Counted from the stretch's first letter, positions 21,677 to 32,981 are shown. The stretch is 44,034 nucleotides of DNA from Paraphysomonas bandaiensis (GCA_965644295.1 CBFFRP010000008.1:1-44034), one strand, 5' to 3'. Notes: generated by a model from the letters alone, not told the origin. A program made the numbers and translations.

Positions 21677-22474
21677 TAAATCATGGTTGTTACTCTGACG
21701 GCAGAGAGTTTGATTGTGTGATGCTCACCTCGTGACTCGTCAGTCGACTCCATATCCACTAACAGTCTTGGCATACTTGTGCGTACAGATATATGCTCTG
21801 TTAAGGCCCACTAAAATGTTCAGAAAGAGCATCACCTCATGGTGTTGCAGTAGGTGTCAGTATCTTGTCGCGGTGGGTGTCATGTGGAGTGTAGTGACAC
21901 CTAGGGCACATCACATCACATCACTAACCCGCTGCTATTGTACGACACGACTGGAGATAAATGACACTGAGGTTGTGATACTGCATAGCTTCTCATTCAT
22001 GTCATTACCCAGGGACAGTACACTTAACTGCGTGTGTTAGTTGCAAGTCTCCGTGCTAATGATGTCACTGATATCTGCAAGCAAGATATGGACACACTGA
22101 GGGAGCTCACATGGACTGCTGCATAATACACTATATACAACCGTAGGGGAGGTACCGTATGAACGCAGCTGAGCTGTATGAAGGAAGATATGGACACGTG
22201 CGCGTCTAGATGCTGGAGGAGGATGTCCATGCGGCATGGATGTTCATCGAGTCAACTCATATGACTCCGTGTGAAGCATCAGCATCGAATCATTCAATTT
22301 CTATTGGCTGTGTATTGGGCGGAGAACGACAGCGAGTCAATTGACTCCTGCATATATACATACATGCCAACACGTACATATCAGCACCTAACATAGAGCA
22401 TAGAGCACACATCTTGTAAGGTCGTAGTCGATATCGATGTGGTGATCTCATACAGTTGTCGACCCACACAATAG
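21677..22474. promoter_or_regulatory. Divergent promoter region cyclin / DUF389
   Basis: A 798-bp spacer between two outward-facing starts, the longest of the head-to-head pairs. Near 22250-22345 it has a perfect 14-bp palindrome GAGTCAATTGACTC and a related GAGTCAACTCATATGACTC. These look like binding sites for a dimeric factor, with no identity proposed. Confidence 0.4.
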
Positions 22475-24345
22475 ATGCCGTTCAATCTCGTGATCGTCAT
22501 GTCTCCTAGAGTGGTGTTCATGAACGGCGATGGAGACATACTTGTTCATCGGCCGCTGCCCAATGATGACTATGATTACTGTGAAGTAGTGAAAGAGAAG
22601 ACTGATGAGTGTTGCTATAAAGTTAACATTGACAGCTACTTGCTTCAAACTTTAGAGAACCTTTACAATCAAGGGCTCCTGTGTTCGAGTCCTAATGTCG
22701 TAGAAGACGACAGAAAGAACTCCGTGCAGGTGCCTTTACTGTTGTTAAGTATTTACGAGAAACATATAAATAATATACAGGCAATGTTTTTATGCCAGAG
22801 AGGACTTGCGTTGGACACAGTAATGAACCAACTGGCACATATTGGAGTCGGATCAATTGTTGGTTCGGTCAATGTGCTGGCACTAGAGCTCTCTAAATTT
22901 CACGAAATGTTACCTACAGGTAAAGCTGAAAGAAAAGCATATCAGCACCGTATGTTATATGGTTAGATATACAGGCCAAGAGAATGGCCCAACCGAAAAG
23001 AGATCTGGGAACCAGTGCACTGGAGTGAGCCAAGATTATGCCAGTTCTCAAATCAGTAACGGGTTTTTAGATAGCACAAGCAAAATACGAGTAGAGCAAG
23101 TGACTGAAAGTATCGAGGTTGGTTGAAGTATTAAAATTGGTGGTAAAGTGTCGATAGTGTACAAGCGATATTATTTGGGATTTTGAATGTATAGGTCCAT
23201 AAATGCATGATGTGGTTGTAAGTATATCATTCTTTTTTATTTAGACAAGTGCAGCATTTACGTTCGATTACCTTTGCCTTCTTCTGGTGTCTTCCGTTAT
23301 CGCCGGTATCGGACTTGCTAGGGATAATTCCGTCGCTATTGTTGCCAGCATGCTTGTGTCGCCCATTATGGGGCCAGTGTTGGCTCTGGCCTTTGGATCC
23401 CTTATCCACAATTCTAGATTGACTCTCCTCGGCCTCAAGAATGAGCTTACATCTCTTGCCATATGTATACTAATTGGATATGCAACGGGAATCGTGGTCA
23501 TTTTCGTGGGCACAGAAGAGAATTGGCCCACACCAGAAATGAGGAATCGTGGAATGACAGAAGGCCTTCTCGTTGGTTTAGCTATAGCGATTCCTTCTGG
23601 GGTTGGAGTTGCACTCTCTGTTTTAGGTGAGACTCTGTTGAGTTATTGGTGGTACATATACAGCGACGATGTGCTATCGTTAGTTAGATGTTGATTATTT
23701 TGAACATATATGAGGCGTGTGTACCGACACCTATCTAATACTTATGTCATTATAGGAAACAACAATTCGTCTCTTGTGGGTGTTGCAATTTCGGCATCTC
23801 TACTTCCTCCTGCGGTTAACTGTGGAATGGCTTTTGCATATGCATCAGTGGGATTTTCTCTTGATTCTGGTGCAAAAACTGACGACAGCATACACTTTTC
23901 CACACCAATGAGCTATACTCTATTGGGAGCAATATCACTCTCTCTTACGCTTGTGAATATCGGAGCAATATATTTATCAGCACTTGTTATGTTGCGCATC
24001 AAAGAAGTGGCACCAGTGGCAAGTAAGAAAGCTTTCTGGCACGAGGATATCAAAGCATTCAGAGATTATAATCGGGCTCATACTGTTGCACTGCCAACTG
24101 AACCATCTTCTATAGACACTGTCACATCCAATTCGCATATGACCAGCGATGAACTAACCCAAAGAAAGCCACAAGATAACTGTCGAATAGCTGCTTTCCT
24201 TCGTCGCTTGTTTTTTTATTCCTTTGAATGTACAAGTAGTGAAGAGGGTATATCACCCTCCATTGTCACTCCTGCAATTGTAAGCGACATCAAGGATCGA
24301 TATATTTCGGACGCAATTCGATCTTTGGGCACAGAAGGAGTCTAA
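22475..24345 (+). CDS. DUF389-family multi-pass membrane protein
   Basis: Integral membrane protein of unknown biochemical function; DUF389 proteins occur in bacteria and eukaryotes. Exons 22475-22919, 22975-23117, 23245-23626 and 23756-24345 give 519 aa; introns are 55, 127 and 129 bp. The N-terminal 148 residues match the soluble domain before DUF389. Membrane helices start in exon 3 (TSAAFTFDYLCLLLVSSVIA). DUF389 signatures include SVAIVASMLVSPIMGPVLAL and VGVAISASLLPPAVNCGMAF. About 120 hydrophilic residues form the C-terminal tail. The short second exon (VEQVTESIE at its end) precedes TSAAFTFD, as family proteins have an Ile/Val-rich helix there. Its 3' splice donor GTTGGT is weak. A 25-bp alternative for the first intron was dismissed as too short. 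Confidence 0.82.
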
Positions 24346-24601
24346 GAGATCCACTCCATTTTTATACTACTTTGTTTAATTGGTGTTGCTAGTTATTGAT
24401 TGTTTGATATCATGCGATTTGTTTTATAGAAGAATGATTAAGTTTAACAATAACACATCTTCATCGTTCATGTGGTGATAAAACTCACAGTTACGAATAC
24501 ATCGTAGAATACCATATATACATATATAGAAGTGTAAAAAAAACATATAACGAACTTTGCAAGAAGGCAATGTCTATCAATATACTAAAATCTAAGGCAC
24601 A
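24346..24601. other. Short convergent spacer
   Basis: Only 256 bp separate the stop codons of the DUF389 gene and the minus-strand membrane protein. The sequence is AT-rich, with no further feature seen, so the two mRNAs may overlap at their 3' ends. Confidence 0.6.
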
Positions 24602-26608
24602 TTAATCATCTTTGGTTACATGTAACGGATTCACCAACACGTCGTAGGGCGACAAACACTCCTTCTCCTTGACTTCGTTGTCCCGACCTTTTCCGGGTAA
24701 TTCAGTCATTTCAATATCTGGTGTCTTCTTGTCACCATTCATGTGCACATAGTAAAATCTGCTCACACTATCATCGGCGACAAGTTCATTGGTTAACTTC
24801 ATCAGAACACCATCTGGATCACCTTTATATCGCTTATCCCTCGCCAGTAACATATTGAATGCCAAAAAATCTAAAGCATCTGACCTCTCCCCAGAACTGT
24901 AAGTGCGGGGTGCTTCTATACTCCTTGAGCTACTGTAAAGTACATAGAAACTGAGCACCAGAAATACAACTACAGGAAGAGCAGCGGAAGTATTTCCCAT
25001 TGCAATTCCAAAGGCGTTATTGATGGCAACAACAACCTCATTTCTACATTCGAAATAACTTTCAGTAAGGGGCTCTGGAGGAATGGATTTCAATTTACGC
25101 TGTGCACTTAATGGAATCGTAAAAGTGTTGTTGCATGATCCAAAAGGAACAGAATAGTAGTGACTGCTAACAGAATATTTGGGCATGGAAATAACGTCAT
25201 TCGTACTATTTTCTCTCAAGTAACTGTCAGATAGAAGCAATGTCAGCATCGAACAGTTTATTGAACCTGAGAGAGTACAGAAGTCATAAGCGCTTTGTCG
25301 CCATTCTTTGCTTCCGCTATTCTCATGCTTGCTATGCACAGCATCGAACGATGCATTGTACGCGTCACGATTTAGAGTCCCCCCACTCTTTCCTTGTTTC
25401 ACTGAGAAGTCGATCAGGCGGCCAATGGCATCAGACCTACTCTCTCCATCAGCTTCAGAGTAGTCATAAAACACAAATCCAGCCAGAAACTGAAATAGAT
25501 TGCACTCAAACGAAGTCCCGGCTTGAGTCGAGCAATTGCAATACTCTGGATTATATAGCGAGTTTCCGAGACTGTTAAATACTGGATAGAGATATACCTC
25601 AAAATACTCTATAGTGCAGAGAAGTCCCTCTGCAGAATTCATGCAAAATAAAGGTACCATTCCAGGAAAGAGCGGATAGAAGTACTCGCCGAGGTTGTAG
25701 GAAACGCCGTCATCTACATATATGAAGGCAGTATTAGGAACAGGTTCTAGATCATCTACACTGATGACTCCGAGGTTAACAGACAGAGCTGTTATAATAG
25801 TTTGTGCGTCAATATTTATATTGAAGTATTTCCCACTATACTGGGTGCTATAGCCAATATGTTCCGGGTTGATAACACTCATACATTCGGTGGAGGCCTT
25901 GAACTCCGCATAATCAAACTGCAGCGAAATTCGTGAATTCGCAGAGTTGTAAGTAACGACTGGGTGCACCGGACACGTGCTATGTTGATCGCTGAAGGAA
26001 GCATAATAAATACCTCGATCGAAAACTACTGACGGGCTGCCAGTGAACCCAAATCTGCTGACGGTGCTACCCAGTTGTACACTTCCAGACCACGACATCC
26101 AGTACAGCAAATTGATCGCCAAACTCTGAGTGTATGATAAAGCAGCGATTTCATCTAAATGAGAAAATGCCAGGTCCAATGCATTTACATATTCTGATTG
26201 GGTGGTATCGAGCTGAGGAGCATACATTACGTATATAGCGTTATTGTAATTAAAATCAGCACTGCCTTCCCAATATCCTTGATAGTCTGCTAAATAGGTC
26301 CCACTTATTGGTTTAGAAACTGAATTGCAGTCCCCAGCACTCTTTGTAACAGCTAAGAACTTCTCGTTACGGTCATTTAGATATCCCGTCAAGAAGAACG
26401 CTAAGAACGTTCCTGTTAAAATAACATACGCTGCTAGACCGAGAGGGAAGGCGTGAGCAGCGGGGAGCTCTTTTATTCCATCAGATGGTATGTTCTCATA
26501 AAACTTATCGCGTAGAAACGACAGCACAAGAGAGACATACGACGCAAGTGTCTTGCCGGACTGTATCGACCGCTTGCGGAGTGCGTACACTAGACCCTCC
26601 AGACGCAT
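24602..26608 (-). CDS. Two-helix membrane protein with large Cys-containing ectodomain, unknown function
   Basis: Intronless 668-aa protein, not assigned to a named family. About 54 mostly basic residues precede a first membrane helix (about 55-75, FPLGLAAYVILTGTFLAFFL). Some 465 residues follow with scattered Cys, many Tyr/Ser/Asn and several N-x-S/T sites (for example NGS-poor but NCS and NTS sites), as expected for an extracytosolic or lumenal domain. A second helix (about 543-561, LPVVVFLVLSFYVLY) leads to a charged tail of about 105 residues ending VTKDD. Both termini would be cytosolic. The ectodomain motif DYQGYWEGSADFNYNNAIYV looks conserved in character, but no domain is recognised. 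The gene diverges from the SAP-like gene and converges on the DUF389 gene. Confidence 0.75.
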   Translation of the reverse strand: MRLEGLVYALRKRSIQSGKTLASYVSLVLSFLRDKFYENIPSDGIKELPAAHAFPLGLAAYVILTGTFLAFFLTGYLNDRNEKFLAVTKSAGDCNSVSKPISGTYLADYQGYWEGSADFNYNNAIYVMYAPQLDTTQSEYVNALDLAFSHLDEIAALSYTQSLAINLLYWMSWSGSVQLGSTVSRFGFTGSPSVVFDRGIYYASFSDQHSTCPVHPVVTYNSANSRISLQFDYAEFKASTECMSVINPEHIGYSTQYSGKYFNINIDAQTIITALSVNLGVISVDDLEPVPNTAFIYVDDGVSYNLGEYFYPLFPGMVPLFCMNSAEGLLCTIEYFEVYLYPVFNSLGNSLYNPEYCNCSTQAGTSFECNLFQFLAGFVFYDYSEADGESRSDAIGRLIDFSVKQGKSGGTLNRDAYNASFDAVHSKHENSGSKEWRQSAYDFCTLSGSINCSMLTLLLSDSYLRENSTNDVISMPKYSVSSHYYSVPFGSCNNTFTIPLSAQRKLKSIPPEPLTESYFECRNEVVVAINNAFGIAMGNTSAALPVVVFLVLSFYVLYSSSRSIEAPRTYSSGERSDALDFLAFNMLLARDKRYKGDPDGVLMKLTNELVADDSVSRFYYVHMNGDKKTPDIEMTELPGKGRDNEVKEKECLSPYDVLVNPLHVTKDD

Positions 26609-26968
26609 ACTTGTACGATATATATCGAATGCCCCTCTCTACAGCTGACGTTAAGACTCTTGTGGGAGTATACTCGCTCCGGCCCGAGTGATGCTGTGCG
26701 GCATGGTGAGGCGATGGATATGGCAGGAGTCGTCTGTGTGTATACTGTACTGGTATACCTGGTTATACAGTTCATCACCCGTATTGTATTGTATTTCAGA
26801 TATACGGTGGACGATATACAGGGAGCAAGTAGCCGTTAAACTGTTGCGTTTACAGAGCAGAACGGAGCAGAGCAGAGCAGACAGTATCATCCAACACAGC
26901 AAAACAACATTAGAAAGAGACAGAAGTCATCAAGTTAATTAATCTGTGAAGCAAAACGTAATTCTGAC
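26609..26968. promoter_or_regulatory. Divergent promoter region, membrane protein / SAP-like protein
   Basis: A 360-bp spacer between outward-facing starts. It contains three GTATAC palindromes (near 26669, 26740 and 26753) plus AGATATACGG, and a GAGCAGAGCAGA simple stretch near 26865. Confidence 0.4.
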
Positions 26969-28920
26969 ATGGACAGAGAAGGATTGTGTGGGCTCCAAAG
27001 AAAAGAACTGCAAGCTCTAGCGAAGGAGCATGGAATTAAGGCGAATAAGAAATCGGCGGAATTAATAGAAGAGCTACTTGTTGTACTCAAACAACCTACC
27101 CCAGAGAAAAAAGACTGCGACAACTCTTTGTCTGTAGAGCCTGTTGCACTATCTGTTGATAAAGAAAGAATGGATGCTGTAGTCAATGGTTCTACTGTTT
27201 CAACCGAGTGCACTAATGACGAGGCTTTGCAGAAAGCCTGCCAGACTATTGTGGTGCTTCCTGCACTTTCTGTTGGCATGAAAATTTTATATTCTTTAAA
27301 TAATACCGAAGAAAGTGGTATGATAAAGCGTCTAAATAAGAAATCTGTCCGTGTCGTCCGGGATAATGGATCTGAAGTTACTGTTGTCCATGAAAACATC
27401 ATTGGCGAAGACAAACCAGAAGACTCCAAAGATGACATCCAGCGCGTAGTATCACCAAAGAATCAAGAATCTTCTGATTCATTGCTAGCTTCAGGATCTT
27501 TGACTAAAGTCGAAATATCTAAGACTCCCAACAAGTCAACCACAGCTACAAAAGGTGTCAAGCGTTTCAGTTTAGAAAAGGATGTAAAGTCTACTGATGC
27601 TGAATTAAATCTAGCAGGTGTATCATCTCCTCAGGTTGTCAAGAAGGTGAGGTTTTGGTTGATAGATATTTTATAGTCACTCTTGTGCATTATAGTCTGA
27701 AGACTCAACAACTCCTTGTACAAGCACATTGAAACGTGCATCGTTGATTAAGACAACCAAAGCCCAAAGAGCGCGCGCTGAAGCTATCGCTCATCGAATG
27801 GAACGTGTGGATAATGCTATTGCAGCTGCCAATCATACTCCTCACAAGGCCCGTGTTTTAGCTTCTGCGAAGAAGTCTGAACACAAGCGATCCTCTATTC
27901 AAGTATCAGGAAACATTCACTCGTCTATGCAGAAGTCTGAATGCAAACGGATTTCGCTTCAGAGTACGTCCAATGATGTACCTGTTCATAGTGCGCCATG
28001 GAATGCATCCTTTCGATCAACATCTCGCTCTTCTGTTGCAAGTACCGAAAAGATTGATCGCATTGCAATTGCCAATGCGGCGAAAGAGGCAGCTAATAAC
28101 TACCTTTCCAAGCGTAGTTCCTCCGTTGTGAAAAGCACAGCCAGTAGCGTGGAAAAAGTAGACAGACAGTCTGTTGCAACTGCAGCCAAAACTGCTGCAA
28201 ACAATTATCTGTCACAACGTAATTCTGCTCATAAATCCACCAAAAAGGTGCATAAGTCGTCATCCACAAAGGTTCCAAACTTTAAAAAACTTCACGAGAA
28301 GAATTTCAATAGCCAAAAGGCTATAACATCAATAGTAAAACCTGTAAGTTTGATACTTTACCCGTGTGTATTATTCCTAAATACTGCATAGAATGAGGCT
28401 GTGCGTCGACAAATGTCAGAAAATTTATCGAGAGCAATGAATGAGGCCGCAGGTGCGAAAGAAAACATGACACCAGCGTCGACAACATCTTCTGGAGTCT
28501 CGAAAAAGAGACAGGAGCATGCACCAGCTGGAAACCCTTTTAAGCGTATTCTTTCGAAGGTGATTTGTTTGCGAACTTAGTTTTAGCATTCCATTACTTA
28601 GCTGTTATCGGCAGCCTTCTTCTGATGCGCCAATAAAAGCTTTGGAAAAGCATAAAGCAAGTAACAGGGATAATGTACCTAGTAAATCTGCCAATACGAC
28701 ATCTTCTACAACCAAACGTGTTCCTCTTCATAAAAAAGGTAATGTGCAGCATGTATGTGAAATAATTTATTATAGTGTTTATATTTAATGAGCAGGCATA
28801 TCTAATGATGTAGCCAAGGAAAATAGAAGAGAAAAGTTTTTGGCTGAGAACAAAGTCCTTCGAAAAGAAAAAATTAATACTGCTAGGGGGCTAAAAGCCG
28901 CTCCGAAATCCACATTCTAG
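26969..28920 (+). CDS. SAP-domain-like basic protein (possible chromatin or spindle protein)
   Basis: Five exons (26969-27646, 27696-28343, 28392-28559, 28615-28738, 28796-28920) give 580 aa; introns are 49, 48, 55 and 57 bp, all GT-AG. Residues 1-35 fit a SAP-type helix-extended-helix (LQRKELQALAKEHGIKANKK), which binds DNA in many nuclear proteins. A second patch (VGMKILYSLNN then KSVRVVRDNGSE) resembles a small beta domain. The rest is Lys/Ser/Ala-rich and predicted disordered or helical. It includes two tandem copies of a motif ending AAKEAANNYLSKRSS / AAKTAANNYLSQRNS. The C-terminus has a basic coiled stretch (KENRREKFLAENKVLRKEK). A SAP start plus basic tail recalls NuSAP spindle proteins, but similarity beyond composition cannot be shown here. 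Confidence 0.75.
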
Positions 28921-29376
28921 GCAGTGGCCATTATGCTACAACATTCAAGTTTTTAGCACTTGAAGTGATGTGTTTTTCTAATTACTTCCATATGTCAGGA
29001 AGTAACCAAATGTCTTACATAACGCACCAAGTAAATATTCTTAACATAAGTCAATTATTATTGTATAATCTTAATTAAAATAACACAGTTTATTTCATTA
29101 TATGACGGGAAATTGTGCATTTATCGCAGCCAATTCATAAGTTCTATGTTTTTTGCGACATTAAAGAGATTGTGTAAAATTTATACACATTCTCTTAATT
29201 CTATCTCTAATTTTGTATAATGGTAATTATATTGTTGAGAGGAATCAACAAGTATTCAACTATCAAAAAAACTTTCTGTACTACAATCACACCCCAAATG
29301 TACAGAAATCTTAACATTTTAAGATGCGTAGATGTCATTTTCAAAAAATTGGACTTGCACTATTTCATTGTGTTCT

Positions 29377-30193
29377 GGGGGTAAGTAGTGGAGATATAGT
29401 CAGCGGATATTGTTATGTTTACTCATATCCAAATGCTTCGTCTTTAGGCCTCTTGACGAAGAACAAACAGGTATCCGAGAATGGGCCCACCTCAAGGGCA
29501 TGCCTGCCGCAATCAAGCATCCTGACGAATAATCAATAGGTGTGTAAAAGTCAGAACAATTTTAATAACTAGTGCTGATAACTCTGATATCTTACTATTT
29601 GTGCGTCACTGCAAGCACCAAGATTCAATCATTTTCGCCCTCCTTTACCGAATATTCGACTTTAGGAGGTAGCCCATCACTTCGGATGCGCTTGGGGTTG
29701 CGCATTCCCGGATGCCTGTTTGTTCGTAAAAGCCCAAATATATTAGTGTCCCATCATGTACCACACAAGCATTTGGCTATGCGTGGGCATAACAATATCT
29801 GCTGACTATATAATATGCAGTCGAGTTAGATTTCCCGGAAAAATGTCTCCGGTACTTACCCCCCAGAACACCACGAAAAGGTGCGAGTCCTACTTTGTTG
29901 GGGGCGAGTCCTACTTTGTTCCGGAATGGGACCACCTGAAGGACATCCAGGATACTGGGTTGATCACGTTAAGGAGGACTTAAAATCCTGAAATCAGCAG
30001 ATGTCAGGTGCATATCAATATTCTGCTTGCTCACTGCGTTTGCTTTGAGTGATAGAGCAAAGTGACTGCACCTTGGTTCATGTGGTGTTGCACAAGCAGC
30101 TTTCGTGTAGCGTTAAATAGTAGGATATCTGGCTTTAAAATAAGCACTAGTCATTTAAATTAGTTTTGCTAATAATCAGACATTCACTACTAG
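29377..30193 (+). repeat. Dispersed repeat family R1, copy B with a nested reverse copy
   Basis: Forward family sequence (GTGTTCTGGGGG..., AGTCAGCGGATATTGTTA, CAAATGCTTCG, TGGGCCCACCTCAAGGGCAT) fills 29377-29540. It resumes at about 29925 and ends GCTAATAATCAGACATTCA near 30193. Between them, 29583-29912 carries the family in reverse orientation (CTTACTATTTGTGCGTCACT to GTGCGAGTCCTACTTTGTTG). The arrangement is that of one element interrupted by an inverted second copy or by internal inversion. Confidence 0.8.
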
Positions 30194-30395
30194 ATATCAT
30201 TTGCTTGCGGAAATCAGACATAGTAACTATAGCCCTACTGAACAACTTCTTCTCACTGCCATAACATTGGCAGTGCTATGCACATGCTTCATACAACGAT
30301 GCCATGTTGGCAGTTGGTTGTATTCTCTTATGTGCTTTCAGTTGCTATTAAGTAATGAAAGGCCCCGCCTTCCTCATTATTCTCTCATCCTTCAT

Positions 30396-30686
30396 CTACT
30401 TTGCCTTCGCCTGCAGTGTATCATTTATCATAAAGCATCGCACGTGTGCTTTTTCAGCACAGTACAGTTTTGCTTCTATACTACGCTGAATTTTGACTAC
30501 TGTTTTCTCAGAATCCGCACATTGAAGAATGTCCGCGTGTGGATCTAGATGGAAAATCATCCTAGGATACTGACGAACTATATCATCTAAGTCTACTCCG
30601 TCACCATCCAGGTTGTTCTTGTGATTGAAAAACTGTACAGGCGACGTCAAACCTTTCAAAATGAGAAAAAAAAACTTTTCTGACAT
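30396..30686 (-). CDS. Possible small hypothetical ORF (96 aa)
   Basis: An ATG at 30686 opens a 96-codon frame whose sequence is of mixed composition and looks protein-like (VDLDDIVRQYPRMIFHLDPH, then KVYCAEK-like KLYCAEKAHVRCFMINDTLQ). It is not recognised. It lies in a repeat-rich spacer with no head-to-head partner. It may be a fragment of a decayed gene. A GT near its end could allow splicing, but no partner exon was found. Confidence 0.3.
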   Translation of the reverse strand: MSEKFFFLILKGLTSPVQFFNHKNNLDGDGVDLDDIVRQYPRMIFHLDPHADILQCADSEKTVVKIQRSIEAKLYCAEKAHVRCFMINDTLQAKAK

Positions 30687-31729
30687 GATTTATTTCGCTT
30701 TGGATAAATCGCTGGACATCAACAACATAATTCCATATACCATACACCTCCTATCATGCAGCGAACTCCAGTTTTCAACTATCTCTTGCGAGCACTATTA
30801 ACTAACTGCCCTTATACCTTATATTATCTCACAATTATGATAAGTAAATTTAAAGTGACTATGCGCAGTGCACATACATCCAAGTTCTTCTATGCTAACA
30901 GATAATTGGTTTGTACGTTTGTATTTTGTATGAATGATCAGTAGCTACTACTATACGGCTTAAGATGCTATCTATATGATTAATCGAGCTATATAGACCA
31001 ATAATTATCATATTTTAAGCCAATTAATTGAAAACCAATGAGTTGTACGCAAGCCTACTACTAAGTATCATTGTTAGATATTGTTTTGCAATGTTTCTAA
31101 TTAACATTAATACACAAGATCTCTTTGGGGGGTATAAGGCTTGCCCCCCCTCCTAGTTTATCAATAGCATAAAATAAAACAATAATCAATATTCGTAAGC
31201 ACTAGGTTCTACACATTTGTCAATTGCACTAGAAACTCAACTAAGGTTGATAGTAATAATGCAACTACAGAGGCTTCATAGAGAACGTTGTTTCCTGTCA
31301 TTTCATGGGAAATCTCAAATGTCTCCCATCATGTTAAGATCTCAAATATAGCAGATAAAAGGACTATTAATAGAATGATTGTAGTCAGAGTGGTATGACA
31401 TGTTGTACTCCTGGGACATCGCAATGACAACAATGCGCTACTATTACTTCCACCATTAAAATATCTTCTATCATAAGCAAAACTTCGTGCATTCTGTGCA
31501 ATCAGGTGACTCCTATTGCGTGTGAGTGTGGCGAACAATAATATAGTACTCTTTTACTCTAAACGAAGACCTGCATATGATAAGTAGGAGGCCCGCTTGT
31601 AATATTGAGGAAAGGGCTCATGCCAATCCCTCAGACAAATGTTCCTTCAATATTCGAGGAAAGCGAGGGAGGGCGTGTATCTTATGCATGCTACTAATAG
31701 CCCGTGTATTCCATGCGAGTGTCCGCTCT

Positions 31730-31924
31730 GCAGGTGTATATGTGGATAAGGGTAGACGGGTCTACTCACATCACACACACGTCACATACAGACTGTACAC
31801 TTCAATACGCCATACATAGTGTACACAGTATTCTATGTATATGCCGGTGTATTCCTCATCTCTTTTCAGAAAAAATATTTTGGGTAAATTCAAACCCTTA
31901 TAAATAGCAACGATGCACTAGACG
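31730..31924 (+). promoter_or_regulatory. Upstream region of the U2 snRNA gene
   Basis: A TATA-like TTATAAAT lies at 31898-31905, about 25 bp before the likely U2 5' end. Further upstream are CTGTACAC, GTGTACAC and CTATGTATATG motifs similar to those in the divergent promoters. Just before the TATA box is GGGTAAATTCAAACCC, a short imperfect inverted repeat (GGGT...ACCC). Confidence 0.45.
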
Positions 31925-31925
31925 A

Positions 31926-32117
31926 TCATGCTCTTCTCGGCCTTTTGGCTAAGATCAAGTGTAGTATCTGTTCTTATCAGTGTAATAACTGATAACCGCA
32001 CAATGTGCGGTACGTTATTCACTAATATTTGAAGCTTGCAGATCACGATGAGCTTGCTCACGTCCTGCACGTTGTCCTCGGCATTGCACCACCGCCTTGT
32101 GATGACAGCCCTTAGGG
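31926..32117 (+). ncRNA. U2 spliceosomal snRNA
   Basis: U2 RNA pairs with intron branch sites in the major spliceosome. The conserved 5' region is plain: CTTCTCGGCCTTTTGGCTAA, then the branch-site-binding GTAGTA (31961-31966) within GTGTAGTATCTG. Stem IIa is perfect (TATCAGTGTAATAACTGATA) and stem IIb is perfect (ACCGCACAATGTGCGGT, 31995-32011). An Sm-type site AATATTTGA lies at about 32024-32032. The 3' stem III fits GATGAGCTTGCTCACGTC and stem IV follows, ending about 32110-32120. The exact ends are estimates. The intact stems argue for a functional gene. The many GT-AG introns in the window need this RNA. The overlapping minus-strand frame is coincidental. Confidence 0.95.
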
Positions 32118-32981
32118 GCACCCACCTCACACACATACATACATACATACATACATACATACATTGTCCATGAACCTCAACACCAATATTTCCTGTTCTA
32201 TGTCCATATCTATTCTACTACATACTCCATTATTATGATCGAGACTTACCCTTTAAATTCGTGTGACTACAAAATAGTAAGCTAGAGTTACCCACTGGCT
32301 TGATACAATCGGTATATATGTGTATATGTGGAGATGTCTAAACCAGGTTGGGCATAAAATAAATGAGTCCTGATTTCTCGTTTACTGTTGGTGTGTCGTC
32401 ATTGTGGTTTTTGCGTTATTGGAGAGAAGACGATTGTGGGCATTCGCGCTGTAGTGTTCAAGTACTAATGCTTCCATAAGATGCAGTAAATGAATATAGA
32501 CTAGAAGCTGAGATATTCAGAATGTTTTAGCATGAGTTTTCAGAGTTGTGATGTAAATTGGCGAAAAAGTTTCTACTTTTCGTGACAGCTTTGTTGCTTA
32601 GAATCGAGTGTCTAGATCGCTAGACTCTAAACTCTTTACGAGATCTAGTCTAGCTTTCTAGCGAGGTGGACAGCTAATAATGATATTCACTTAAATTTGT
32701 TGTACTTAATACTAGTTTGCCTCTAATTTTCTTATCAAGCATTAGCTATGTCAACCAACATATCTACAGCTTCGTTGTCGTAGGTAATACACATATAGGT
32801 AGTGTCACTGATAAGTCAGTGTAGTCAGATTTATTTACCATAATGAATAAAAAGAAGACCACCGACTCAGGGAACCAGTGCTGGCAATTGAAGAAACATA
32901 TCCTACCACGCGTCATAGCTATTTTGAATAAATATATCATAATCACCCGATATCAATGGTTCAACACTTAAAATAATGTCA
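32118..32981. other. Spacer after U2 with ACAT microsatellite
   Basis: An (ACAT)n microsatellite of about 8 units sits at 32131-32165, directly after U2. Near 32610-32665 there are CTAGA-rich palindromic motifs (CTAGATCGCTAGACTC / GAGATCTAGTCTAGC). The rest is AT-rich with no gene seen. Confidence 0.6.

Larger units (their letters stand above)
28921..31924. other. Repeat-rich spacer upstream of U2
   Basis: AT-rich DNA containing the nested R1 repeat (29377-30193), CAATTAATTG at 31021-31030 and a possible small minus-strand ORF (30396-30686). The last 200 bp before U2 are rich in TGTACAC/GTGTACAC motifs. No other gene is supported. Confidence 0.55.

Noticed and set aside
22684-22694. tRNA B-box-like GTTCGAGTCC
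   Set aside because: Lies inside the DUF389 coding exon, with no A box or acceptor stem around it.
22950-22974. A 25-bp intron in the DUF389 gene (GTATGT...ACAG)
   Set aside because: Much shorter than every other intron here; a 55-bp intron starting at 22920 gives the same downstream frame.
31329-31538. 69-codon minus-strand frame with a hydrophobic end
   Set aside because: No ATG start (TTG), no recognised sequence, in a repeat-rich spacer.
31918-32160. 80-codon minus-strand frame
   Set aside because: It is the antisense of the U2 snRNA gene and the adjacent ACAT microsatellite.
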